Assembly (NCBI GenBank): GCA_029862975.1
Contig: JAOTWP010000001.1
Location: 75,676 to 113,869, forward strand
Length of the DNA: 38,194 nucleotides
Source of the DNA: Acidobacteriota bacterium
Lineage (GTDB): Bacteria > Acidobacteriota > Thermoanaerobaculia > Multivoradales > JAHEKO01
Direction of reading: 5' to 3'
In this document: positions 25,018-35,569 of the stretch, one piece after another
How the letters are laid out: every line of letters starts with the position of its first letter
Position numbering within the stretch: position 1 is the first letter of the stretch
Notes under the pieces: generated by a model
The model's database searches: none
What the model was told of the DNA's origin: nothing
Seen by the model: the letters and a program-made list of their open reading frames with translations, nothing else
Translations under genes and position numbers: made by a program

Positions 25018-26040
25018 ATGGACAACGCCCGGGCACTGCGCCGCCGGCTGCTGCGCGAGGCGTTCGAGGACAACTACGCGACGGTCTTCGGCGTGCCCGC
25101 GCCGGCGATCGCGCGCCGCCGGCGGTGGCGGCGAGTGCGGCGGGCGTCGCTCTGGATCGCCGCCCTGGGAGGCGCCGCCGCCCTGTCCTTCGCCGTGGCG
25201 AGCCTCGGCCTCCTGCCGAGCGGGCCGGCCGCGGCCGAGCGCGCCGTCGTCCTCGTCGCGGCGCCGCCGCCGCCGCCGGCGCGGGCCGCTCCGGGCGTCG
25301 CCTTCGAGGCGAGCTCGGCCACCCCTCTCGACCGCTCTGTCCTGCCGTTCTCGGTCCGCCGGGTGGTCATCGACGCGGGCCACGGCGGCGAGCACTCCGG
25401 CACGGCGAGCGCCGCCGGCGTCGAGGAGAAGACGATCACCCTCGACCTGGCCGAACGGCTGGCGAGGCTGCTCGTGGCGGACGGCTTCGAGGCCGCGCTG
25501 ACCCGTACCGACGATCGCACGATCTCGCTGGCCGATCGCGGCAAGCTCGCCAACGCGGCGCGGGGCGACATCTTCGTCTCGATCCACGTCAACTGGTTCT
25601 CGGAGCCCGGAGTGCGAGCGGTGGAGACCTTCTACCTGGGGCCGACCCAGGACGAAGGGCTGCAGCGTCTGGCGGCGCGGGAGAACCTCGGCTCGGAGCT
25701 CTCCCTGGGCGAGTTCCGCGAGGCGCTCGAGAGGGTCTACGCCGGCGTCCGGCGCGAGGAGTCGCGGCGGCTGGCGGGCGCCGTGCAGCACGGGCTCCTC
25801 AAGTCCCTGCGGGCGATCAACCCGTGGGTGGAGGACCGCGGCGTCAAGTCGGCGCCGTTCGGAGTGCTCATCGGAACCGACATGCCGGCCATCCTGGCGG
25901 AGATCGGCTGCCTGTCGAACGAAGAAGAGGCGCAGCTGCTGGCGAGTCCCGCGTACCGGGAGTACCTGGCGGAGGCTCTCTTCGAAGGCATAAGGAGCTA
26001 TGCTCTGGAGCTCAATCCGAACCTGACGCTGGGGAGCTGA
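25018..26040 (+). CDS. Membrane-anchored N-acetylmuramoyl-L-alanine amidase (Amidase_3)
   Basis: This 340-aa zinc amidase cuts the bond between MurNAc and the peptide stem. The Amidase_3 domain (about 115-340) has VVIDAGHGGEHSGT (zinc His), EEKTITLDLAERL (zinc Glu), FVSIHVNWF (zinc His) and ILAEIGCLSNEEE (catalytic Glu). The N-terminus is not a cleavable signal: about 40 basic residues (RRRRWRRVRRAS) precede one membrane helix (about 43-66), so the protein has a cytoplasmic tail with the enzyme in the periplasm. A Pro/Ala linker (APPPPPARAAP) connects them. The ATG at 25018 is the first in frame after a stop. The actin gene follows 7 bp later. Confidence 0.92.
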   Translation: MDNARALRRRLLREAFEDNYATVFGVPAPAIARRRRWRRVRRASLWIAALGGAAALSFAVASLGLLPSGPAAAERAVVLVAAPPPPPARAAPGVAFEASSATPLDRSVLPFSVRRVVIDAGHGGEHSGTASAAGVEEKTITLDLAERLARLLVADGFEAALTRTDDRTISLADRGKLANAARGDIFVSIHVNWFSEPGVRAVETFYLGPTQDEGLQRLAARENLGSELSLGEFREALERVYAGVRREESRRLAGAVQHGLLKSLRAINPWVEDRGVKSAPFGVLIGTDMPAILAEIGCLSNEEEAQLLASPAYREYLAEALFEGIRSYALELNPNLTLGS

Positions 26041-26047
26041 AAAGAGC

Positions 26048-29105
<3,058 letters not shown>

Positions 29106-29183
29106 TCCGCCTCCCGCCGGCAGCCCGGTCGCAACCTCGGCCCTCGAGGGTCGTATGGAGTCTTGGAAGGACGGGAGGAGGTC

Positions 29184-29828
29184 ATGAGCAGATTCATCGC
29201 GCTGGGTATTGCAGGCCTGTTGTCGGCCGGGCCGGTCGTGGCCGGCGAGCGGGTGCTCGAGGGTCGGGCGACGCTGTCACCCGACCAGGAGGTGCGGATC
29301 GACTTTCCGGTCGGCGAGCTCACGATCGAGGGGGTTTCGGGAGCGGAGCTCTCGATCGAGGTGACGGGACGCTGCAAGCGGCACACCGAGAGCTGCGACG
29401 AGCATCTCGACGAGGTCGAGCTCGAGGTCCGGGAACGTCGCGGCAGCGTCGTCGTCGAAGTGGCCCCGTACTCCAAGTGGCGCTGGTGGGACAGCCTCGA
29501 GATCGAGGCGTGGGTGCGCCATCCAGCCGATCGGCCGCTGGCGGTCGACATGGGGGTCGGCGAGCTGACGGTGAAGGGGACCCAGGGCGACCTCGAGCTG
29601 GATCTCGGCGTCGGCGAGGCTTCCGTGGAGCTCGCCGCCAGGTTCGTGCGCTCCGTCCACGTCGACGCGGGGATCGGGGACACCGAGCTCCTCGTGCCCG
29701 ACGGCTGGGTCGACGGCGAGCGCTCGTTCTTGATCGGCAGCGAGGCGAGCTGGCGCGACGGGACGGGCGCGGCCCGGATCTACGTCGACGTGGGCGTGGG
29801 CGAGGCGGTCGTGCGGCTCGACGACTGA
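29184..29828 (+). CDS. Exported beta-repeat protein, DUF4097-like
   Basis: This 214-aa protein starts with a signal peptide (SRFIALGIAGLLSAGPVVAG). The mature part alternates short strands with Val/Gly-Glu turns: VRIDFPVGELTIEGVSG, VDMGVGELTVKGTQG, LDLGVGEASVELAAR, VDAGIGDTELLVPDG and VDVGVGEAVVRLDD. These VGE-type repeats resemble the beta-helix or toast-rack adhesin-like DUF4097/DUF2807 group. Function is unknown, probably envelope-associated. The ATG at 29184 is chosen over an upstream ATG at 29163 because GGAGGAG lies directly before it and it gives a clean signal peptide. Its 3' end is 6 bp from the convergent TPR gene. Confidence 0.72.
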   Translation: MSRFIALGIAGLLSAGPVVAGERVLEGRATLSPDQEVRIDFPVGELTIEGVSGAELSIEVTGRCKRHTESCDEHLDEVELEVRERRGSVVVEVAPYSKWRWWDSLEIEAWVRHPADRPLAVDMGVGELTVKGTQGDLELDLGVGEASVELAARFVRSVHVDAGIGDTELLVPDGWVDGERSFLIGSEASWRDGTGAARIYVDVGVGEAVVRLDD

Positions 29829-29834
29829 CGGCGG

Positions 29835-32800
29835 CTAGGGCCGGTCCCCGACCTCTCGGGTCAGCCACTCCGCCCGGTACTCGACCAGATCCGCGCGGTC
29901 CGCCGGCTCCTCGCCGTACCGCCGCATGGCCCGGAACGGCAAGGGCTCGACGCTCTCGGCCGCGAAGGTGTTGCGGTCGGCGTCCTTGTCCCAGCCGTGG
30001 CTCTCGAGAAAGAGCGTCCGGCGCCAGCCCGGCGGCGGCGGCGCCAGGGCCGCGGCCTCGAACTCGAGGCGAATCTCGTCCCCCGGGGCGAGGATGACGG
30101 AGCGGTCGTCGGCGCTTGCGAGCAGCTCGCGCACGTCGCCGTAGCGCGTGTAGCGGCCCGGGAACGGGAGCCACGGCGACTCCGTCCGCGTGCGCGAGTA
30201 GTCAAAGCGGTGCGGGGCGTTGGGGGCGGCGCGCTCGAGGGCGGAGAAGCCGCGGTAGCGCAGCTCGGCGAGCGCCGGGTCGAGGCGCGCCGCGACGCGG
30301 GGCTCGCCGTCCGCCGGCGCCGTGGACCAGGCGATGCGGTCCCACGACAGCCACTGCCCGGAGACGATGCGCAGCCGGCGGGCTCCGGCGGGCAGCGGCG
30401 GCGTGTCGACGACGAGGGTCTTCGTCTTGCCGGCCGGGTGGCCCATGCGCTCGAGGAGCACCTGCCAGCCCGCCGCCGTCTCGACCTCGAGCCGCGGCAT
30501 GGCGGCGGCGAGGTCCGTGCGCTGGGCGACGGCGAGGTTGAGGCTGGCGTCGGCGGGGAAGATCCAGCCGTCGAGCAGCAGGCGGACGGGGCCGCCGGGA
30601 GCGGCGCCGAGGTCGAAGGTAAAGGCCCAGGGCTCCGCCGCGACGCCCTGGTAGGGGCTCTTCCGCCAGCCGTCGGCGTAGACCTCGTCGCGGTCGCGCA
30701 CGATCGCGGTGACGTCGCGGCCGGCGGCGTCCCAGGCCGCGGCCACCGGCTCGAGGTCGCGGGCCGCGAGCACCCGGTCGTCGCCGGGCTCGCCGGCGCC
30801 GACCTTGAGGTTGCTGGCCACCGTGACGTCGGCGGGGTGATCGACCACCCACAGGCGCACGGCGTCCAGGAAGGCGGCCTCCCAGAGCTCCTCGGTGATC
30901 CGCAGGTCCCAGCGGCCGCCCTCGGGGGCCACCTCGCCGACGACGACGAGCTCGCTCGGGTCGGCCGGCGCCCACACCCCCGGCGCCAGGGGCAGGCCGG
31001 CCGGGGCGTTCCACAGGAGATCCGTCACGAACCGGATCTCGCCGTCGGCGAGCACGTAGAGGAAGGGGCAGCTGCCCTTGAGCAGCTGCTCCTCGACGAT
31101 CCACTGGTCGAGCCGGGGGTCGAGCCGGTTCTGCGGCACGCCGTTGGTCCACACGACGCGCAGCAGGTCGGCCCGGTCGCGGGCGCCGAGCCCGAAGTGG
31201 ACGCTGTCGGAGCTCGCCTCGCGGAACTGGTAGGCGGCGCCGGCGCGGACCTCGACGGCGGCGCCGAAGCCGAGCACGTTGTTCTTGCTGTTGCCCTTGG
31301 TCAGGCCGCGCAGCCGCACCTTGAGCCAGTGATTGCGGTTGCCGCCCTCGTTGGCGAGCCGGAAGAGACCGCTCGGGCCGTGGGCGACGAGATCGAGATC
31401 GCCGTCGCCGTCGAGGTCGGCCGCGGCCAGCGCCGTGGCGGCCGCCGCGCCGCCGTCCACCTCGAGGAAGCCGAAACCGCCGCTCCGCTGCGCGGCCACG
31501 GCGACGCCGCCCGGGCCGGCCACCCCCAGATCGAGCACGCCGTCGTTGTCGGCGTCGAACGCGACGACGGCGGCGAAGGCGGCCCTCGTGCGCAGGGCCG
31601 CGGCCGGCGCCCACGGCGAGAAGCGGCCGCCGTCGTTGTGCAGCACCTCGACCCCCGCGCCCGCCGCCACGAGCTCGGGCAGGCCGTCGCCGTCGAGGTC
31701 GGCCGCCGCCAGGCTCGCCACGCCGTCGCCGGCGGCGAGGCTCGCGTCCGCCGTGCGGTCGCGAAGCTCGCCCTGGCGCAGGTTGTCGAGCCAGCGCACG
31801 CCGCCCGCGCCGGCCAGGGCGAGGTCGAGATCGCCGTCGCGGTCGAGGTCGCTCGCGACGACGGCGCGGACCTCGCCGGCGACCTCGGGCAGCACCTTCG
31901 AGCCCACCGCTTCGAGCGGGCCCTGCAGGTTGTTGCGATAGAGCTCGAGCCCCGGCCCGCCGAGGACGAGGTCGAGATCGCCCTCGATGTCGAAGTCGAT
32001 CACGGTGCCGGCGCCGCCGCCGGCCGCAGCCAGCCCGAGCTCGGCGGTGGCGTCCGCGAAGCCGGCGGCGCCGTTGCGCCAGAAGCGGACGGCGGACGGG
32101 CCGTGGCCCAGGAGGTCCAGGAGGCCGTCGTTGTCGAGGTCGGCGGCGAGGAGCCCGGTGACGGCCGGCGCCGGGAGGGTGACGGGCGCGGGCGCTTCCC
32201 TTGCCGAAAGGCGCAGCTCCAGCCGCGGCGGCTCGCCGGCCGTCACCCGCGCCACGTCCGGCTGGCCGTCGCCGTCGAAGTCGCCGACCGCCAGCGCGCC
32301 GCCGGCCCCCGGGACCTCCGACCAGCGCTCGGCCACGAAGCGCACCGGCACGGGCTGGCCGAAGGCCGCCACGGGCGGCTCGTCGCGCAGGCGCGCGAGC
32401 GGGATCCCCTGGATCCCGCTGCTGAGCTCGCGCAGGCTCTCGCGGTACATGGGCGTGATCTTGAGGACGTTCTCCAGCCGCTGGGCGGGGAGGGCGGCGG
32501 CCGCCAGGTCGTTGGCGTTGAGCGCTTCGATGACCCCCTGCAGGAGGCCGTCGGATCCCGGCGGCGCCTGCCACAGGAGCTCGCCGATGCGCAGGAAGGC
32601 GCCGCTGGCCGTCGTGCGATCGCCCGCGGCGAGCGCCCGCCGCCCCTGCTGGAGCAGGACGACGACGTTCTCCGGCCGCAGCGCCACGAGCCGGGCGAGC
32701 GTGGCGTCGAGCACCGCCTCGTCGGGCTCCCGCGAGACGGTGGTGAGATGCCGGTAGAGGGCGTACTGGAGCTCGACGTCGTCGGGCTCGAGCTCGGCGG

Positions 32801-33158
32801 CCCGCCGGTAGAGCGGCAGCGCCTCCTCGCTGGCGCCGCTCCACTGCAGGACGTCGGCCTGGATCGCGAGCAGCCGCCCGGAGCTCGGGTCGAGCGCCAG
32901 CGCCTTCTCGATCGCGGCGCGGGCCTCCTCGAACTTCTGCTGCCGCAGCGCCGCCACCGCGAGGTTCGCGTGGCCGAGCGGATCGTCCGGCGCCAGCGCG
33001 ACGAGCCGCCGGAAGATCGCCTCGGCGTTGGCCGGCTGCTCGTTCTCGAGCTCCGCGTAGCCCAGGTTGCGCAGCTCCACGACCTCGGAGGTCGCGGCCG
33101 CGAGCGGCGCGCAGCAGGCGAGAAGGGCGAGAGAGACGGCGGCGGGGAATCGCTTCAC
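29835..33158 (-). CDS. Large exported TPR / VCBS (FG-GAP) / ASPIC-UnbV protein
   Basis: This 1107-aa protein has a signal sequence (FPAAVSLALLACCAPLAAA), then TPR repeats (about 25-250; ANAEAIFRRLVALAPDDPLG, AIEKALALDPSSGRLLAIQA). A series of Ca2+-binding repeats follows: DFDGDGQPD, DLDNDGLLD, DLDRDGDLD, DLDGDGLPE, DADNDGVLD and DLDGDGDLD, the integrin-like beta-propeller. Next is an ASPIC/UnbV domain (NHWLKVRLRGLTKGNSKNN, VHFGLGARDRADLLRVVW) and about 400 C-terminal residues of likely beta-sandwich character. It probably acts outside the cell in binding, but no substrate can be named. The GTG start at 33158 is chosen over the longer frame because TAGACT lies 7 nt upstream and it opens with the signal peptide. 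Confidence 0.85.
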   Translation of the reverse strand: MKRFPAAVSLALLACCAPLAAATSEVVELRNLGYAELENEQPANAEAIFRRLVALAPDDPLGHANLAVAALRQQKFEEARAAIEKALALDPSSGRLLAIQADVLQWSGASEEALPLYRRAAELEPDDVELQYALYRHLTTVSREPDEAVLDATLARLVALRPENVVVLLQQGRRALAAGDRTTASGAFLRIGELLWQAPPGSDGLLQGVIEALNANDLAAAALPAQRLENVLKITPMYRESLRELSSGIQGIPLARLRDEPPVAAFGQPVPVRFVAERWSEVPGAGGALAVGDFDGDGQPDVARVTAGEPPRLELRLSAREAPAPVTLPAPAVTGLLAADLDNDGLLDLLGHGPSAVRFWRNGAAGFADATAELGLAAAGGGAGTVIDFDIEGDLDLVLGGPGLELYRNNLQGPLEAVGSKVLPEVAGEVRAVVASDLDRDGDLDLALAGAGGVRWLDNLRQGELRDRTADASLAAGDGVASLAAADLDGDGLPELVAAGAGVEVLHNDGGRFSPWAPAAALRTRAAFAAVVAFDADNDGVLDLGVAGPGGVAVAAQRSGGFGFLEVDGGAAAATALAAADLDGDGDLDLVAHGPSGLFRLANEGGNRNHWLKVRLRGLTKGNSKNNVLGFGAAVEVRAGAAYQFREASSDSVHFGLGARDRADLLRVVWTNGVPQNRLDPRLDQWIVEEQLLKGSCPFLYVLADGEIRFVTDLLWNAPAGLPLAPGVWAPADPSELVVVGEVAPEGGRWDLRITEELWEAAFLDAVRLWVVDHPADVTVASNLKVGAGEPGDDRVLAARDLEPVAAAWDAAGRDVTAIVRDRDEVYADGWRKSPYQGVAAEPWAFTFDLGAAPGGPVRLLLDGWIFPADASLNLAVAQRTDLAAAMPRLEVETAAGWQVLLERMGHPAGKTKTLVVDTPPLPAGARRLRIVSGQWLSWDRIAWSTAPADGEPRVAARLDPALAELRYRGFSALERAAPNAPHRFDYSRTRTESPWLPFPGRYTRYGDVRELLASADDRSVILAPGDEIRLEFEAAALAPPPPGWRRTLFLESHGWDKDADRNTFAAESVEPLPFRAMRRYGEEPADRADLVEYRAEWLTREVGDRP

Positions 33159-33165
33159 ACCCGGG

Positions 33166-33171
33166 AGTCTA
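33166..33171 (-). promoter_or_regulatory. -10 box of the TPR/VCBS gene, leaderless type; fixes its start
   Basis: TAGACT on the minus strand is followed by 7 nt and then GTG at 33158, the codon that begins the signal peptide. The same hexamer precedes the E1 gene and the SLC13 gene. Confidence 0.6.
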
Positions 33172-33323
33172 TTCGACCTCGAGCCCGAGCGGCCGCCAGG
33201 CGGCGAGGGCGCCGCGCCCGATGCCCGCTGCACTTCGAGGCCGCGAACGGACCGATCCGGCAGGCAGCAAGATCGGCGACCCGCATTCGAGCCGCCCGCC
33301 GCGTCTCGAGGGCCCGAGAAGGC

Positions 33324-34904
33324 TCAGCGCTCGACGAACAGCTCGACGCGCCGGTTGAAGGCCCGGCCGTGGACGTCGGTGTTGGCGGCGGTGGGTGCCG
33401 TGTCGCCGCCGCCGGCCGGCGTGCCGCGGTCGCGGAGCTGAGCGCGCGGCACGCCGAGGCTTTCGACCAGGCGGTAGAAGGCGGCGGCGCGGCGGCGGGA
33501 GAGGGCGAGGTTGTGGCTCGCGGCGCCGGTGGCGTCGGCGTGACCGACGAAGCGCAGGTGGAGGGCGGCGTCGGCGCGCAGCCGCGGCAGGATGGTGTCG
33601 CGCAGGAAGGTCTCGTGCTCGGGCTTGGGTGTGCTCTCGTCGCTGCCGAGATTGGCGAGGCGATAGTGGGCCCCGGCAGTGACCTCGAGCACGAAGCCGG
33701 CGCCCGTGCGGGACTGCGAGATCTCCTCCGCCCGGGTGGCGCCGGCGGCGATGCCGATCTGCCGCTCGAACATCTCCTGCGCCACCTGCGAGCGCCCCTC
33801 GAGCCGCCAGACCTCGCCGCCGTAGAAAGCCCGCGCGAGGTCGTCCATCGAGACGAAGGCGAGGATCCGCTGCCGCACGACGTCGACGCTGCCCTGGTAG
33901 CTCCTGCGTGCCGCGAGCTCCTGGGGCGTCAGCGCCTGGCGGGTGAGGGTCTCCGTGAAGCCCTCGTTGAAGACGCGCGGGGAGGTCGTGGCAGCGACCC
34001 AGCGACGGTAGTCCGCGTGGGCGTAGGCGTGCACCAGCTCGTGGAGGAGCGTCGGCCGGCGCTTCGCCGCCGGCAGGCTCTGGCTGACGAAGACGACGCC
34101 CTGGCCGTGAAACGCGGCCGTGCGGCTGGCCATGCGGTTGAAGAGCCAGGACCATGACTTCCCGGCGAGGTCGGCGCGCAGGCCGGCGATGCCGGAGGCG
34201 ATCTGGGCCGCCGTCCAGCCTTGGGAGGCCATGATCGTGCGCGCGCTGGCGAGGATGCCGGCGACGGGGAAGGTGGCGGAGCTCGTGGCGAGGCCGTTGA
34301 CCAGCCGCTGGTAGTCGGGGTCGCCGGGGTCGAGGTCGAAGTCCTCGATCGTGGTGCGCAGCGGGAGCTGGTTGTCGATCCAGTTGGCGAGGAAGTCCGC
34401 GGTCGGGGCGTTCTGCGGCGCGAAGTCCGGCGCGAACACGGTCACCCGCCCGCGCAGCTGGGCCTCGCTGAGCTGAGTCGGGATCTGCGGGAAGGCCGCG
34501 TGGAGGTCGGCGTCGGCGCCGATGGCGGCGTTCTCGGCGTCGGCCTGCGTCGTCACCGCCGACATCGAGCCGACCACGCGCAGCGGGTTCGCCTCGACCT
34601 CCGCCTGCACGGAGGCCCTGAAGTCGCTCTCGATCTGGACGTCCGTGGTGCCCGCGACCCACGGCTGGCGTGCGGCGCCGGTCGTCGTGGGCGCGTTGAC
34701 GAAGAGGTTCTGATGGACGGTCTCGAAGCGGGCGGGATCTTCGTGGGCGTCGACCTGGCGCCGCACCGCCGAGGCCGGCGCGCCGCCGCTTCTTCCCCAC
34801 AGGATCTGACGCACGGCCGACCGCCCAGCCGGCGCCAGGGGCAGGCGCCGGGCCACGGCTCGTGGTCGCGAGGGCGTCCTCTCTAGTGGGGCGAGTCGAC
34901 GCAT
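33324..34904 (-). CDS. HExxH metallopeptidase-like protein with C-terminal OmpA domain, no signal peptide
   Basis: This 526-aa protein has three regions. The Arg-rich N-terminus (about 1-55) shows no Sec signal. The middle carries LLHELVHAYAHADY, with His288, Glu289 and His292 as an HExxH zinc site, and NEGFTETLTR with Glu314, 22 residues on, as in gluzincins. The C-terminal domain (about 400-526) is OmpA-like: LHLRFVGHADATGAASHN, LALSRRRAAAFYRLV and NRRVEL, the peptidoglycan-binding fold. The lack of a signal peptide is unexpected for an OmpA domain and suggests another export route or an effector. GAGGTGA before the ATG overlaps the toxin stop, 7 bp away, so translation may be coupled to the toxin-antitoxin pair. 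The specific function is unknown. Confidence 0.75.
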   Translation of the reverse strand: MRRLAPLERTPSRPRAVARRLPLAPAGRSAVRQILWGRSGGAPASAVRRQVDAHEDPARFETVHQNLFVNAPTTTGAARQPWVAGTTDVQIESDFRASVQAEVEANPLRVVGSMSAVTTQADAENAAIGADADLHAAFPQIPTQLSEAQLRGRVTVFAPDFAPQNAPTADFLANWIDNQLPLRTTIEDFDLDPGDPDYQRLVNGLATSSATFPVAGILASARTIMASQGWTAAQIASGIAGLRADLAGKSWSWLFNRMASRTAAFHGQGVVFVSQSLPAAKRRPTLLHELVHAYAHADYRRWVAATTSPRVFNEGFTETLTRQALTPQELAARRSYQGSVDVVRQRILAFVSMDDLARAFYGGEVWRLEGRSQVAQEMFERQIGIAAGATRAEEISQSRTGAGFVLEVTAGAHYRLANLGSDESTPKPEHETFLRDTILPRLRADAALHLRFVGHADATGAASHNLALSRRRAAAFYRLVESLGVPRAQLRDRGTPAGGGDTAPTAANTDVHGRAFNRRVELFVER

Positions 34905-34911
34905 CGGTGCT

Positions 34912-35202
34912 TCACCTCGTGAACTCCTCGGGCCACCTGCGAGCCGCGTGCAGCACCGCCAGGACCTCCACGGAGTCTCCGCGGACACGATAGGGCACGA
35001 TGAACGGCGTTTCCGAGACCACGAGCTCGCGCGTGCCGGCGACCCTACCGACGCGTCCCCGCGAGGGATGTAGCGCAAGCTGACCTACCGAGTCTTCCAA
35101 TCGGGAGACGACCCGTCGAGCCGCCGCCGGGCTGTCCTGGGCGATGTAGGCGGCGATCCCGTCGAGAGCGCGGAGAGCCCTGCGGGTCCATCTAACCCGC
35201 AC
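34912..35202 (-). CDS. ParE/RelE-superfamily toxin
   Basis: This 96-aa protein has the family outline: basic start VRWTRRALRALDGIAAYIAQ, a helix AARRVVSRLEDSV, LALHPSRGRVGRVAGTRELV and the C-terminal YRVRGDSVEVLAVLHAARRWP, the typical ParE ending. ParE toxins poison DNA gyrase; other RelE relatives cut mRNA, and which applies is not known. The start is GTG at 35202, inside the antitoxin gene (11-bp overlap), so the toxin is translationally coupled to its antitoxin. Confidence 0.85.
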   Translation of the reverse strand: MRVRWTRRALRALDGIAAYIAQDSPAAARRVVSRLEDSVGQLALHPSRGRVGRVAGTRELVVSETPFIVPYRVRGDSVEVLAVLHAARRWPEEFTR

Positions 35203-35434
35203 CGGACCATTTCGCGAAGAAGGAAGTCACCTCCTCGGGGCTGGCGAAGTCGCCGGCGTCGGCGTCGCGGACACCCTGCTCGATCTCGGCGAGCTGCCAC
35301 TCCTGGTCTGCGACGTATTCGGTGATCGCGTCGGCGGCCAGCCAGGATCGCGACCGGGCCGTCGCGCCGGCCAGCCGATCCAAGCGGTCCTTCACCTCCT
35401 GGGGAAGTCGCACGGTCATCGTCGTCGTCGCCAT
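35192..35434 (-). CDS. Ribbon-helix-helix antitoxin (CopG/ParD type)
   Basis: This 80-aa protein begins with a beta strand and two helices (TMTVRLPQEVKDRLDRLAGA, then SRSWLAADAITEYV), the ribbon-helix-helix DNA-binding dimer. An acidic C-terminal tail (GVRDADAGDFASPEEVTSFF) wraps the partner toxin in this family. It comes first in the pair and overlaps the toxin gene. The ATG at 35434 is used (GGGAG nearby); an in-frame ATG at 35419 would also fit. Such antitoxins repress their own operon, and an inverted repeat lies just upstream. Confidence 0.87.
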   Translation of the reverse strand: MATTTMTVRLPQEVKDRLDRLAGATARSRSWLAADAITEYVADQEWQLAEIEQGVRDADAGDFASPEEVTSFFAKWSGAG

Positions 35435-35449
35435 TCGTTGCTCCCGGGC

Positions 35450-35466
35450 ATCGCCTTCGAGGCGAT
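35450..35466. promoter_or_regulatory. Inverted repeat, probable antitoxin operator
   Basis: ATCGCCT-TCG-AGGCGAT is a perfect 7-bp inverted repeat with a 3-bp centre. It lies between the predicted -10 box (35474-35479) and the antitoxin ATG, at the expected start of transcription. Autorepression by the RHH antitoxin would fit. Confidence 0.5.
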
Positions 35467-35473
35467 TGTGTAC

Positions 35474-35479
35474 ATGCTA
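35474..35479 (-). promoter_or_regulatory. -10 box of the toxin-antitoxin operon
   Basis: TAGCAT on the minus strand (preceded by TGG) lies 39 nt before the antitoxin ATG. No strong -35 is seen. Confidence 0.4.
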
Positions 35480-35553
35480 CCACGAGCCGGCATGGATCCT
35501 CGGCCCATCCGCCGCAGGAGGGGTCGGGTCCTCACCGCCAGCGGGGGACAGGC

Positions 35554-35559
35554 TATGAT
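35554..35559 (+). promoter_or_regulatory. -10 box that decides the start of the methyltransferase-DsbA gene
   Basis: TATGAT lies 10 nt before an ATG at 35570. An earlier in-frame ATG (35555) sits inside this hexamer and so should not be in the mRNA; the 35570 ATG also opens a signal peptide-like segment. Confidence 0.5.
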
Positions 35560-35569
35560 CCGCTTTCTC

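Noticed and set aside
29997-34157. Open frame of 1386 codons on the plus strand opposite the TPR/VCBS and OmpA genes
   Set aside because: It is a GC-driven antisense shadow: Arg/Ala/Gly/Glu-rich without domains, and the opposing genes have clear family motifs. The same applies to many other long antisense frames in the window.
33324-34904. Contractile-injection-system (eCIS) effector
   Set aside because: The signal-less, Arg-rich N-terminus made this thinkable, but no eCIS core gene is in the window and I cannot show an eCIS core domain by eye; kept only as a question in the findings.
34912-35434. Mobile element or prophage marked by the toxin-antitoxin pair
   Set aside because: No integrase, transposase, attachment repeats or composition change are visible around it.
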